Source of the DNA: Acidobacteriota bacterium | GTDB lineage: Bacteria; Acidobacteriota; Terriglobia; Bryobacterales; Bryobacteraceae | Length of the DNA: 64,000 nucleotides | Direction: 5' to 3' | NCBI GenBank assembly: GCA_018268935.1 | Contig: JAFDVS010000009.1 | Location: 63,307 to 127,306, forward strand | Shown here: positions 32,244-40,375 of the stretch, piece by piece | How positions within the stretch are numbered: the first letter of the stretch is position 1 | How the letters are laid out: each line of letters begins with the position of its first letter | Made by a program: the position numbers and the translations under genes | Notes under the pieces: model-generated | Database searches by the model: none | Seen by the model: the letters and a program-made list of their open reading frames with translations, nothing else | Told to the model about the DNA's origin: nothing

Positions 32244-33242
32244 CTAATGACGGGCAGACATCAGCAAGAATCTGCCACAGGTGTTGGAAACAAATGCGCC
32301 CTTGTTGCAGGGCGCTGCCCTCGTCGTCTTGCTCAAAATGAAAACGCCGCAGGACTCATAGGCGCCCACGCGGCCGGCGAAGCGCTGCCGTGCGGCGTAT
32401 TCCCTGGTGCGATCGCGCGGGAAGTAGTAACAAACAGGTTGCCCGTGCTCCCTCACCATAGCGATGCACTCGGTGGCGCGCGTTCCCAGGCATTGTTGCC
32501 ACTCCGAGGTGAGCGCGAGCAGGGCCGCCGCCATGGATTCTTCCGTCCCTGCGACGCGGTGGAATGGGATCGGCCATTGTGCACCGTGCCGCGCGGCTTC
32601 CTGGATTGGGAGCGTACCGGTGAGCAGGACATGGTAGTGAAGCCAGTCAATGGAACTGCCCGCGCCTTTGCCGTTGTAGAGTACGCTGAATCCATCGTCG
32701 AGCGATGCGGCGATGGCGCGCATGGCGCGCACGATGTGATGCAGGCTCGCTGCGTCGTGGCGCCAGTCCTGAGGGCAAAACTCGTCCGTGGCGACGGTGA
32801 AGTGCATCGGGGCGAAGGGGAAGGGTTGGAGAAGGAAATTGTAGTCCCGGCCGGCCCAGCGGCGAGGGTAGGGAATCTGGCGGCCTCGCTGTTGCCAGAG
32901 AATGTTGGGCGGAGCGAGAAAGCAGCCGCCTCGAATGGAGTGGAACCCGGGTGGCGGATCGGCCGGCCATGTCCCGTTGTGGCGCTCCCGCCGCAATGGG
33001 TTGTAGACGGCATGAAGCTGTTGCCCGTCAGGCGCATCCTGCAGCGGCTGCGGCTTCAGTAAGTGCTGCTCGCCGCGCACATAGCCGTTGAGGATGTGAT
33101 AGTCTCGCAGCCGTTCGAGGGCTGCGGTGAGAGGAAACTGATCGGCGAACACCCGGAGCAGGCTTCTGGTGACTTCGTGGTTCATGGAGAACAATGCGGC
33201 GGGAGTCGGCACAGGCGAAGCGGCTACGACTGAGGAGCTCAT
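32244..33242 (-). CDS. HIT-superfamily nucleotidyltransferase (GDP-L-galactose phosphorylase/DUF4922-like), probable 3' frameshift
   Basis: As read, 332 residues. The HIT-like active-site motif SIDWLHYHVLLTG lies in the middle, comparable to the HxHxQ of Ap4A phosphorylase and the NHLHFQ of plant VTC2. Upstream are MHFTVATDEFCPQ and HIVRAMRAIAASLDDGFSVLYNG, as in ATP-adenylyltransferase relatives. The tail after GAYESCGVFIL is odd and Cys-rich. The -1 frame from about 32335-32344 instead continues as EQDDEGSALQQGRICFQHLW and ends LEE at TAA 32236. That ending supplies the Shine-Dalgarno of the next gene, so the original protein very likely ended there. The start is at or next to the predicted transcript start. 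Confidence 0.75.
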   Translation of the reverse strand: MSSSVVAASPVPTPAALFSMNHEVTRSLLRVFADQFPLTAALERLRDYHILNGYVRGEQHLLKPQPLQDAPDGQQLHAVYNPLRRERHNGTWPADPPPGFHSIRGGCFLAPPNILWQQRGRQIPYPRRWAGRDYNFLLQPFPFAPMHFTVATDEFCPQDWRHDAASLHHIVRAMRAIAASLDDGFSVLYNGKGAGSSIDWLHYHVLLTGTLPIQEAARHGAQWPIPFHRVAGTEESMAAALLALTSEWQQCLGTRATECIAMVREHGQPVCYYFPRDRTREYAARQRFAGRVGAYESCGVFILSKTTRAAPCNKGAFVSNTCGRFLLMSARH

Positions 33243-33248
33243 TGGGGT

Positions 33249-33256
33249 AGTATAAT
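33249..33256. promoter_or_regulatory. Overlapping -10 elements between divergent HIT-like and SorC-type genes
   Basis: TATAAT reads on the plus strand (33251-33256) and TATACT on the minus strand (33254-33249). The minus-strand element is six bases from the ATG at 33242, so that transcript would be leaderless. The plus-strand element would give a leader of about 76 bases for the regulator at 33339. No good -35 hexamer was found for either. Confidence 0.4.
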
Positions 33257-33338
33257 CGCAGTTTCGCTGAATTTGGAAAGAAAATTTTGCTACGTAGACT
33301 TCTGCAAAAACCTATTCTTGCGCTATGCTGGGGGCGCT

Positions 33339-34502
33339 ATGCCACGTCCTCGCATCGTGACCCCGCACACGCGGCAGATCGCCGCCTTGCTGCACGCCGA
33401 CGGGAAAAGTAACAAGGAGATCGGAAGCCGTCTGAACCTCAGCGAGTCGGCGATCTCGAAAATCATTCGCGAGTGCTACACAGAGGGGCTGTTGAGTATC
33501 CGCTTCCGCAGCGAAGGGCTCTCCTCGCGCGAGATCCAAATCCTCCGTGCCGAGGCCGGCCTCAAGAACAGGCTTACCGAGCGGTTGCGGCTTGTTGCCA
33601 AGGACTCCTCCGCCGTGGTGACGGAACCCGATGTGATGATCATCGACAGTGGCAGCTCCCAGACGACGGCGCGCGGCTGGACGCTGCGGCTGGATGCGTT
33701 CTCCAAAGGCGCCTCGCAAGAGGTGATGCGGCTGATTTTGCGATCGGGCATCGTCGGCGTGAGTTGGGGCCGGACCTTGGCGACCGTGGTGCGCGCGATG
33801 CGGGAACTGCCTCCAGCAACTGCGCATACCCCAATTCAGTTCATCCCGCTCTGCGGTGAGATGTTGGACGGACCGCCGCGCAAAACGAGTTCCTCGACGT
33901 TGGCCTACCGGCTGGATGAGATTGTGAACACGGCGGCGCCGCATCTGCACGCCCACTGGCTGGCCGGCGTGCCTTCGCACCTGCCGTTGCATTTCCCCAA
34001 GCACAAGGCGGCCATCATCGCCGAGTACATCCATTCGCTTCCCGCTCATCGGGCAATTTTCGGAGAGGCGCAAAAACCAAAGCTGGCGCCGCTGGCGGAT
34101 CGCGCCGATATGATCCTCACCAGTTGCGGGCCGGAAGACCGGCCGTTGGGATACGATGCTGACCGCTGGTTTGATTCCACGGGGATCTCGGTGCGAGACG
34201 CCAGGGCGTTCATTGCGGGAGATATTTCGGGCAACCTGCTGCGCAACTCGCGTGCCGCGGGCAAGGCGCCGGCAAAGGTGGAGCGGCAGATCGCCGAGTT
34301 GAACGAGGCATGGCTGGGGGCGAGACTGCACCACCTTCGCGGCTGTGCCCGGCGCGCGCTCAATGAAGATCTGCCAGGGGTCGTGCTATGCGCGATCGGG
34401 GCGAATAAAGCGGGCACCGTGCGCGAGATCGTGCGGCTCGGCCTGGCGAACCGCATTCTGCTCGATGGCGACTGTTGGGCCCAATTGGAGGCGATCCTGT
34501 AA
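33339..34502 (+). CDS. SorC/DeoR-type sugar-binding transcriptional regulator
   Basis: A 387-residue protein from ATG 33339 (MPRPRIVTPHTRQIAALLHA). The N-terminal helix-turn-helix is ADGKSNKEIGSRLNLSESAISKIIREC with a wing following. The rest is a SorC-like ligand domain: VMIIDSGSSQTTARG, GIVGVSWGRTLATVVRAM, a central HKAAIIAEYIHSLPAHRAIF, and a conserved end VVLCAIGANKAGTVREIVRLGLANRILLDG. Regulators of this type bind phosphorylated sugars and control sugar catabolism. No sugar operon is adjacent, so the target is unknown. It ends 17 bases from the convergent RidA gene. Confidence 0.82.
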   Translation: MPRPRIVTPHTRQIAALLHADGKSNKEIGSRLNLSESAISKIIRECYTEGLLSIRFRSEGLSSREIQILRAEAGLKNRLTERLRLVAKDSSAVVTEPDVMIIDSGSSQTTARGWTLRLDAFSKGASQEVMRLILRSGIVGVSWGRTLATVVRAMRELPPATAHTPIQFIPLCGEMLDGPPRKTSSSTLAYRLDEIVNTAAPHLHAHWLAGVPSHLPLHFPKHKAAIIAEYIHSLPAHRAIFGEAQKPKLAPLADRADMILTSCGPEDRPLGYDADRWFDSTGISVRDARAFIAGDISGNLLRNSRAAGKAPAKVERQIAELNEAWLGARLHHLRGCARRALNEDLPGVVLCAIGANKAGTVREIVRLGLANRILLDGDCWAQLEAIL

Positions 34503-34519
34503 GGTGCTTCGTGCGCCGG

Positions 34520-35737
34520 TCAGCGCACCGCGACGATGGAAATTTCCTCCAGTTTCGGGTAGTGCCCGGATTCGCCGCGCTTGCGCGCAATGGGAGCAAG
34601 AGGCTCGACGGTGGTGCGCGTCGGGGGCGGCCCGTCGCCGAAGTACTTGGCGTAGACGCCGTTCATCTTGGGGAAGTCGTCGATGGTGTCGAGGTACACG
34701 TTGCTCTTCACGACGTTGGCGAAAGTCATACCGGCTTCTTCCAGGCCATCGAGAAGATTGCGCATCGTCATCCGGACCTGGTCTTCCACGCTTTCGGAAT
34801 AGATCCCGCCATTGGCGCCGGGAATGAAACCTGCTTTGGCGGAGCAGTAAAGCGTGTCGTCGGCAAGAACGCACGGGCTGGCGGTGGCGCTGGGCGGCAT
34901 GTTGCGCGGTTTGACCGCCTGGCGCTTCGACAGATCGCGGACGGCGATGGCGGTGAGTTCAATGTTTGCGCCGAGCGGGAGGTGGTTCACTTCGATGGTG
35001 GCCCGCGCCGGGGTGTTGCCGAAGGAAAAGCGTTTGGCATATTCGCTGTCGAGCACACGGCGCGGCATGGCGTTCGTGTGATACGGGTTGACCATGACCA
35101 GGTGGCGGTAATCCAGGCCGGCGGCTTCGAGAATCTGCTTGATGCGGAGCAGCGCCAGTTCCATCTGTTCCTTCGGGTCCGAAGGGATCGTGCCCGTCTG
35201 TACATCACGCCCGAGGAAGCCGCTCAGATAGACGCGGCCGTGCGCTTCCACAGCCGGGGAGATGTTGAGGTTCTTGGGGTACCAGTCGGGGCGGATGATC
35301 TTCTTCTGTGCGAGGTCTCTGACTGCAACCGCGCTGACTTCGACCGTGGTTTCGGTCGGCATGCGGTAGACACCGAGCGTGGCGCGTGCGGGGGGATCTT
35401 TCTTGAAAACCTCGTCCCACACTTTGTTCAGGACCTCATAAGGCATGGAAGGGTGCAGATAGACCTGCGTGTAGACGACGTGATCCATCGTCAGTCCCGC
35501 GGCCTTCACAATGTTTTCCACGTTGCGCAGACATTGCCGGACCCGTTCTTCGTTGCCATCCGGCATATTGTTGTTCGCGTCGCGCATCCCTTGGCCGGAG
35601 ACGTAAAGGAAGTTGCCGGCCATGATGCCGGGGCTATACGGACCGACTGGCTTCGGGCCACCTCCGGGTACAACGGGTTTGCGTTCCGCGCCGGCCAGCG
35701 CCAGCGTCAGGAAGAGAATAGACGCAACGAGCTTCAT
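34520..35737 (-). CDS. Secreted protein with three tandem RidA (YjgF/UK114) domains
   Basis: A 405-residue protein from ATG 35737 with signal peptide (MKLVASILFLTLALAGA). Three RidA modules follow. Domain 1 runs from PVGPYSPGIMAGNFLYVSGQ to ARATLGVYRMP and VEVSAVAVRDL. Domain 2 runs from NISPAVEAHGRVYLSGFLGRD to ARATIEVNHLP and IELTAIAVRDL. Domain 3 runs from SATASPCVLADDTLYCSAKA to TRTTVEPLAPI and EISIVAVR. RidA enzymes are cytosolic trimers that hydrolyse reactive enamines/imines. A secreted chain with three domains could form the trimer internally. The catalytic Arg of the ARAT motif is kept in domains 1 and 2 and as TRTT in domain 3. Confidence 0.88.
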   Translation of the reverse strand: MKLVASILFLTLALAGAERKPVVPGGGPKPVGPYSPGIMAGNFLYVSGQGMRDANNNMPDGNEERVRQCLRNVENIVKAAGLTMDHVVYTQVYLHPSMPYEVLNKVWDEVFKKDPPARATLGVYRMPTETTVEVSAVAVRDLAQKKIIRPDWYPKNLNISPAVEAHGRVYLSGFLGRDVQTGTIPSDPKEQMELALLRIKQILEAAGLDYRHLVMVNPYHTNAMPRRVLDSEYAKRFSFGNTPARATIEVNHLPLGANIELTAIAVRDLSKRQAVKPRNMPPSATASPCVLADDTLYCSAKAGFIPGANGGIYSESVEDQVRMTMRNLLDGLEEAGMTFANVVKSNVYLDTIDDFPKMNGVYAKYFGDGPPPTRTTVEPLAPIARKRGESGHYPKLEEISIVAVR

Positions 35738-35744
35738 GATGAAA

Positions 35745-35752
35745 TATGCTAC
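35745..35752. promoter_or_regulatory. Possible bidirectional -10 between triple-RidA and LamG genes
   Basis: The two divergent start codons are only 20 bases apart (ATG 35737 on minus, ATG 35758 on plus). TATGCT (35745-35750, plus) overlaps TAGCAT (35751-35746, minus). Either would place the transcript start within a few bases of its ATG. The -35 positions carry no consensus match. Confidence 0.35.
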
Positions 35753-35757
35753 CAAGT

Positions 35758-36561
35758 ATGACGTTGTCACTGGTATGTTTTCTGGCGGGTTTGTTGGGCG
35801 CCGCCGACTTGAAGAAGGACCTCACATTTTATGCAGGCTTCAACGGCAATGTGGACGCCAATGTCGCGCTTGGCGACAAGAAGCTGTACTGGGCGGCGAA
35901 TTACAAGGAGCAGGGCCAGGCGCAACCCGGGTTGCCCGGTCCGGATGTGGAATTGGCGAAGGGCGCCGGCCGGACCGGAGATGCGTTGCGATTTGTGAAG
36001 AAGAACGGGAAGGCCGTGTTTTATCAGGCCGCGAAGAATGTCGCCTTTGATGCGCGAAACTGGTCGGGGACGGTTTCGTTTTTTCTGAATCTTTCGCCGG
36101 AGTCGGAACTGGAGCCCGGATTCTGTGATCCCATTCAGATCACGGACAAGGCCTATAACGACTCGGCGATCTGGGTTGATTTCACGAAAGACGACATGCC
36201 GCGCCATTTCCGCCTCGGTGTGTTTGGCGCCCTCAAGGCCTGGAATCCGCAGAATGTACCTTCGGACAAGAGTCCGGATTTCATGAATCGTTTGGTGGTA
36301 GTGCGGAAGCATCCATTTGCGAAGGGGAAATGGACGCATGTGGCGGTGGCGTGGTCGAAGCTGGGTTCCGGTGCAGGTGAAGCGAGGTTGTATGTGAATG
36401 GCATGCTGCAGGGCGCCACGCCGCAAATCAAGGAAGCGTTTGAATGGGACCTGGCCAAGGGCGCAATCCGGCTTGGCGTTGCCTACGTGGGCCTGATGGA
36501 CGATGTGGCCGTGTACCGCCGGCCGCTCAGCGAGGCGGAGATTCGCTCGTTGTCCCGTTGA
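35758..36561 (+). CDS. Secreted LamG/concanavalin-like domain protein
   Basis: A 267-residue protein from ATG 35758 with signal peptide (MTLSLVCFLAGLLGAA). The core shows LamG features: LTFYAGFNGNVDANVALGD, GDALRFVKKNGKAVFY, WSGTVSFFLNLSP, GKWTHVAVAWSK, ARLYVNGMLQGA, GVAYVGLMDDVAVYRRPLSEAEI. Such domains bind sugars or proteins outside the cell; no catalytic residues are seen. It is divergent to the triple-RidA gene, possibly sharing a promoter region. The 3' end overlaps flgJ by 35 bases on the other strand. Confidence 0.8.
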   Translation: MTLSLVCFLAGLLGAADLKKDLTFYAGFNGNVDANVALGDKKLYWAANYKEQGQAQPGLPGPDVELAKGAGRTGDALRFVKKNGKAVFYQAAKNVAFDARNWSGTVSFFLNLSPESELEPGFCDPIQITDKAYNDSAIWVDFTKDDMPRHFRLGVFGALKAWNPQNVPSDKSPDFMNRLVVVRKHPFAKGKWTHVAVAWSKLGSGAGEARLYVNGMLQGATPQIKEAFEWDLAKGAIRLGVAYVGLMDDVAVYRRPLSEAEIRSLSR

Positions 36562-36841
36562 CGGCGCCGCGTTGCTGCATTTGTTCCATCACCATGCGGG
36601 CGAGACCGCAACCTCCGCCCTTGGTGATCTCCTGTGCCAGGAACTCTTCCGCCATATCCATCATGGATCCGCTTGCCTGATCACCCTCTCCAAGTGCGGC
36701 TCCGTCCCGTGCTTCGCGTGCCGCCTTGAGCAGGTTGCCGAGAAACAAAGCTTCGAAAGCCTCGGCAGCTTGCTTGATGTCATGCGGCATGCCGTCCGCG
36801 GACAATGGCGTTGCGGCGCCGACAGCGTTGATGGGAGCCAC
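36527..36841 (-). CDS. flgJ: FlgJ-type rod-binding protein (N-terminal domain only)
   Basis: A 104-residue protein from GTG 36841, two bases after the flgI stop. The rod-binding motif is FEALFLGNLLKAAREA plus MMDMAEEFLAQEITKGGGCGLARMVMEQM. The muramidase domain of enteric FlgJ is absent, as in most non-gammaproteobacteria, so another peptidoglycan hydrolase must open the wall. Last gene of the flgF-G-A-H-I-J operon. The protein caps and scaffolds the growing rod in the periplasm. Confidence 0.85.
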   Translation of the reverse strand: MAPINAVGAATPLSADGMPHDIKQAAEAFEALFLGNLLKAAREARDGAALGEGDQASGSMMDMAEEFLAQEITKGGGCGLARMVMEQMQQRGAVNGTTSESPPR

Positions 36842-36843
36842 GT

Positions 36844-37932
36844 TTAGATTACCTCCAGTTCGGCTTCGAGTGCTCCAGCGGCCTTCAGGCTCTGCAATAT
36901 GGCAATGATGTCGCGAGGTGTCGAGCCGATGGCCGTGAGCGCCTTTACCAGGTGCTCCACAGTGGCTCCATTCTGCAACAGGATCTGTTTTGCTTTTTCT
37001 TCCTTCGCGTTGACGTTCGTTTGTGGTGTGACCGTTGTGGTGCCTGCCGATAGCGGCGCGGGTTGTGAGACGTCGAATGTGGTCTGCACCTCGACACTAA
37101 GTGCTCCATGCAGGATAGCCACCGGGGCGATGCGTACGTCTTTACCGAGGACAATCGTGCCAGTGCGTTCGTTCATGACGATCCTTGCCTGGCGGTCAGG
37201 CTCGAGCGTCAAGCCTTCCACGTCGGCCACAAACTCGACCGGGCGCATGGAGTACCGCGGCGGGGCATCAACGCGGATGAGGGCGGCGTTTTCGGCGCGG
37301 GCGACAGCGGGCCCGTTCTGCGCGAACCGCTTGTTGATTGCCGCGGCGATGCGGCTGGCGGTTGTGAAATCCGGTGTATGCAGTTGGAGCCGCAGTTGGC
37401 CTCCCGGACTCCCTGATGGGGAGGGTCTTTCGATGATGGCGCCATTGGGGATGCGGCCGGCGGTTGGGTGATTCACTGTCTGCGATGCTCCACCCCGGCC
37501 TGCCGAGAAGCCGCCGGTGATGACGGATCCCTGCCCAACCGCATAAACCTGGCCGTCCGCGCCCTTCAGCGGTGTAAGCAGAAGCAAGCCTCCTTGCAGG
37601 TTGGTTGCATCGCCGATGGCGGCGGCGTGAACATCAATGCGCAGCCCAGGCTGTCCATAGGGTGGGAGTGTGGCTGTTACCATGACAGCCGCTGTATTGC
37701 GCACCTGGATAGCGCCCGGATTGATGGATACTCCCATCTTTTCCAGCATGTTGGCCAGACTCTGGGCGGAAAATACGGTCTGGCGTTTGTCGCCTGTCCC
37801 GGCCAGTCCAACCACCAGTCCATAGCCAACCAGTTGGTTGTCCCGTACGCCTTCCCACGAGGCCAGTTCCTTGACGCGCGCGGCCGGGGCCAATTGGGCT
37901 GCAACCAGGATGAGAACAATAATGCGGATCAT
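36844..37932 (-). CDS. flgI: Flagellar P-ring protein FlgI
   Basis: A 362-residue protein from ATG 37932 with signal peptide (MIRIIVLILVAAQLAPAA). The FlgI signature is complete: RVKELASWEGVRDNQLVGYGLVVGLAGTGD (seen as RVKELAS and NQLVGYGLVVGL), SLANMLEKMGV, VRNTAAVMVTA, and the C-terminal LVKALTAIGSTPRDIIAILQSLKAAGAL. It polymerises into the periplasmic ring around the rod with help of FlgA. The presence of P- and L-rings implies a Gram-negative (diderm) envelope. Confidence 0.96.
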   Translation of the reverse strand: MIRIIVLILVAAQLAPAARVKELASWEGVRDNQLVGYGLVVGLAGTGDKRQTVFSAQSLANMLEKMGVSINPGAIQVRNTAAVMVTATLPPYGQPGLRIDVHAAAIGDATNLQGGLLLLTPLKGADGQVYAVGQGSVITGGFSAGRGGASQTVNHPTAGRIPNGAIIERPSPSGSPGGQLRLQLHTPDFTTASRIAAAINKRFAQNGPAVARAENAALIRVDAPPRYSMRPVEFVADVEGLTLEPDRQARIVMNERTGTIVLGKDVRIAPVAILHGALSVEVQTTFDVSQPAPLSAGTTTVTPQTNVNAKEEKAKQILLQNGATVEHLVKALTAIGSTPRDIIAILQSLKAAGALEAELEVI

Positions 37933-37963
37933 TCGGTACCTTTCTCGGCGGCGCCTCCGGTGC

Positions 37964-38668
37964 TCAGAACGGAAGCAGTCCATTCAATATGCGATAGAGC
38001 AGAAATGGCCGCTTGATGGCGTCGGCTACTACTCCTTTTCCGTTGACACGTACCTCCAACTCCGCCAAACGATCGGAGCGGATGGTGTTGCCGGTCGCAA
38101 GGTCTTGAGGACGGCAGATCCCGCGTACGAACACGGTCTGCCGTTCGGAATTGACGAGAATGTCCTTTGTCCCTTGAAGAATAAGATTGCCGTTGGGCAT
38201 GACATGCGTCACACGGACGGACAACGTGGTGTTGAGCTCCGTCTCACGGCTGGTTTGACCTTGCCCGTCCAGTTTTGACTCGCCGCCTAAAGTGGCGAGG
38301 TTTGCCAAAGCGCCGGCAGCCGGGAGTGCTCCCGCCAATGCGGTGATGGCTCCGCTCGAGTTGGTCTTGCGGGAACTGGTGGTGACACCCCGGGCGAGAG
38401 CCGAGGCGCGATCACTCACAACGACAGTGATGAGATCGTCGATTTGATAGGCACGAGGGTCGCGAAACAAGTCCCCGTAGCGGCCGCCGGCTCCGTACAG
38501 CGAACCGGGTGATGCATTGTTGCCCGAGGATTGGGAGGCATGCAGCGAAGCCTCTTCGATGTAGCGCTCCACCGGCGTTGGCGGTGGCGGCGCTTTGCGT
38601 TTCCAGCCGCCATTAAGGTTGAGGGACGCCAGCAGCATCATTGCCGGAAGATACTTCATCCATTTCAT
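37964..38668 (-). CDS. flgH: Flagellar L-ring protein FlgH without lipobox
   Basis: A 234-residue protein. FlgH motifs: SLYGAGGRYGDLFRDPRAYQIDDLITVVVSD, SRETELNTTLSVRVTHVMPNGNL (seen in part), ERQTVFVRGICRPQDL and a final DAIKRPFLLYRILNGLLPF. The signal region MKWMKYLPAMMLLASLNLNGG lacks the lipobox Cys normally found in FlgH, so it should not be lipidated at its N-terminus. The start lies 56 bases inside the 3' end of flgA; ATG 38668 has GGAG at a rather long distance, and a second ATG at 38659 is possible. Confidence 0.92.
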   Translation of the reverse strand: MKWMKYLPAMMLLASLNLNGGWKRKAPPPPTPVERYIEEASLHASQSSGNNASPGSLYGAGGRYGDLFRDPRAYQIDDLITVVVSDRASALARGVTTSSRKTNSSGAITALAGALPAAGALANLATLGGESKLDGQGQTSRETELNTTLSVRVTHVMPNGNLILQGTKDILVNSERQTVFVRGICRPQDLATGNTIRSDRLAELEVRVNGKGVVADAIKRPFLLYRILNGLLPF

Positions 38669-39572
38669 TGTTTGTCTTTTCTCCAGATATCGGGTTGATT
38701 TCTACAATGGCGGTGCGAGGGCCGGTAATGCGGCCGCGGAGGCGTTTCCCCGTGACCGTTTGCTTGAGCCAGATGTAATCTCCGGTTCGTCCGCGGCCTT
38801 CGGCAATGGCGCTCATTTTCAGTCGCACCAGATCGGCGCGGACCTCCAGGGTCACCGTTTGCCGCGCTTCGATTTCAAAAGGTTCGCTCAACATCTGGCG
38901 TGTGACCTCGCTGCCAGCAGGGATGCGGCGCTTTGCCGCCATGCCGATGGCATCGGCAAGTTGCAGCGACGAGGGCGCCTCGAAGGGAAGCGCGGCCTTG
39001 GGGACCAGGATCAGGTCCTCGGGTTCGATTTTTGCCCCAGGCTCCAGCGTGCGCCGGCAGGTCAACACCTCCCTTGTAGTGGCGATGACAATGCGTGCCC
39101 AAACCGGAGTTGATCTTCCGGCCGCATCCACAACTTTCCCGCGCCACAAGACGACGCGGCCAGGCACTGTAGCCGCGGTGGCGAACAGTCCGGCACGGGA
39201 AAACTCCAGGCGGCCCTTGGGGATTGGGTAGCGGCTGTATTCGTCGATGCGGATCGAAACATCGCCCGAAGGGAAATTCTTTCGCATGGCCTCGATGATT
39301 TTCTCCGGCGAGAGGCTTTCCGATGCCCGTTCAAAGCAAGCGGGAGGAAGCGCCGGGGCGCTCTCGGGCAAGTGCAAGAGGCGCCGCATTTCCGCACCTT
39401 CGACGGTCCGGCGAACGCCAACCGCCGGCGCACGGAAAAGTATCTCCTCGGCTCCCAGGCCGCTGCCCGCCGCTTGCGGAACATCGGCCACACGTACGTA
39501 CTCTTCCTCCACGCGGATGCAGCCGGCATTTGCCGCCAAGGAGAGCGCGAGACTGGTGAACAGAAGAACCAT
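38613..39572 (-). CDS. flgA: P-ring assembly chaperone FlgA
   Basis: A 319-residue exported protein (signal MVLLFTSLALSLAANAG). The FlgA/SAF part is in the C-terminal half: CRRTLEPGAKIEPEDLILVP, AAKRRIPAGSEVTRQMLSEP, RQTVTLEVRADLVRLKMSAIAE and KRLRGRITGPRTAIVEINP (the last two are typical of the family). The N-terminal half is longer than in enteric FlgA. It chaperones FlgI in the periplasm. Start and flgG stop share one base (TAATG); the 3' end runs 56 bases into flgH. Confidence 0.88.
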   Translation of the reverse strand: MVLLFTSLALSLAANAGCIRVEEEYVRVADVPQAAGSGLGAEEILFRAPAVGVRRTVEGAEMRRLLHLPESAPALPPACFERASESLSPEKIIEAMRKNFPSGDVSIRIDEYSRYPIPKGRLEFSRAGLFATAATVPGRVVLWRGKVVDAAGRSTPVWARIVIATTREVLTCRRTLEPGAKIEPEDLILVPKAALPFEAPSSLQLADAIGMAAKRRIPAGSEVTRQMLSEPFEIEARQTVTLEVRADLVRLKMSAIAEGRGRTGDYIWLKQTVTGKRLRGRITGPRTAIVEINPISGEKTNNEMDEVSSGNDAAGVPQP

Positions 39573-40363
39573 TATCTTGTCATGTTGTTGACTTGTTGAT
39601 ACATCTCATCGGAGGCCCGGACGATCTTGGAATTGGCCTCGTACGCTCTCTGGCTCACGATGAGATTGATGAACTCTTCCACCACACTGACGTTCGATTG
39701 CTCGAGATAGCCCTGTTGCAGCGATCCCAGTCCCTCCTGGCCGCCAGGTATGCCAAGCGTAGGCTCGCCGGATGCGTCAGTGGGCGCAAACAGGTTTCTC
39801 CCGAGGCTGTTCAGACCGGCCGGGTTGGGGAAATTGGCGAGTTGGATCTGGCCGGCCTGCTGCACGGCGGTTTGCCCAGGGAGCGAATAGCTGACCGTGC
39901 CGTCTCCCGCGATCGTGATGGATTGCGCCTCCGGCGGAAGCGTGATCTGGGGTTCGAGCGGGTCCCCATCAGAGGTGACGATGTTCCCGTCACGGTCCAA
40001 GTGAAATGCTCCACTTCGGGTGAACGCCAGTTCTCCCGTAGGCTTTCGGATTTGAAAGAAGCCCTTGCCCTGGATGACCAGATCGAGTGGGTTGCTGGTG
40101 GTGACGAAGTTGCCTTGAGTGAAAATGATCTCGTTCGAAGCGGGCCGCGAACCAAGCCCGAGTTGAAGGCCGCTGGGGACTACCGTCTGCGCTCCCGCCG
40201 CCGCACCCGGTTGAACCAGGTTCTGATAGAGCAGATCCTGGAATTGCGCCCGGCGCATTTTGAAGCCTACTGTGTTGGCGTTGGCGAGATTGTGGGCGAT
40301 GTTGTCCACGTTCATTTGCTGGGCAACCATTCCACTGCCGGCGCTGTAGAGTGCACGAATCAT
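39572..40363 (-). CDS. flgG: Flagellar distal rod protein FlgG
   Basis: A 263-residue protein with the standard length and motifs: N-terminal MIRALYSAGSGMVAQQMNVD, NIAHNLANANTVGFKMRRAQFQDLLYQ (as AHNLANANTVGFK), GFFQIRKPTGELAFTRSGAF, and C-terminal VSVVEEFINLIVSQRAYEAN with SKIVRASDEMYQQVNNM. AGGAGG lies ahead of the ATG. Together with FlgF it forms the rod; no flgB, flgC or fliE are in the window. Confidence 0.96.
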   Translation of the reverse strand: MIRALYSAGSGMVAQQMNVDNIAHNLANANTVGFKMRRAQFQDLLYQNLVQPGAAAGAQTVVPSGLQLGLGSRPASNEIIFTQGNFVTTSNPLDLVIQGKGFFQIRKPTGELAFTRSGAFHLDRDGNIVTSDGDPLEPQITLPPEAQSITIAGDGTVSYSLPGQTAVQQAGQIQLANFPNPAGLNSLGRNLFAPTDASGEPTLGIPGGQEGLGSLQQGYLEQSNVSVVEEFINLIVSQRAYEANSKIVRASDEMYQQVNNMTR

Positions 40364-40375
40364 TCTTGATTCCTC

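Noticed and set aside
32330..32345. Programmed -1 frameshift in the HIT-like gene
   Set aside because: No X-XXY-YYZ heptamer and no downstream stimulator was evident; an indel is simpler.
34475..35761. 428-codon plus-strand frame opposite the triple-RidA gene
   Set aside because: Shadow of the minus-strand RidA domains; no recognisable domain of its own.
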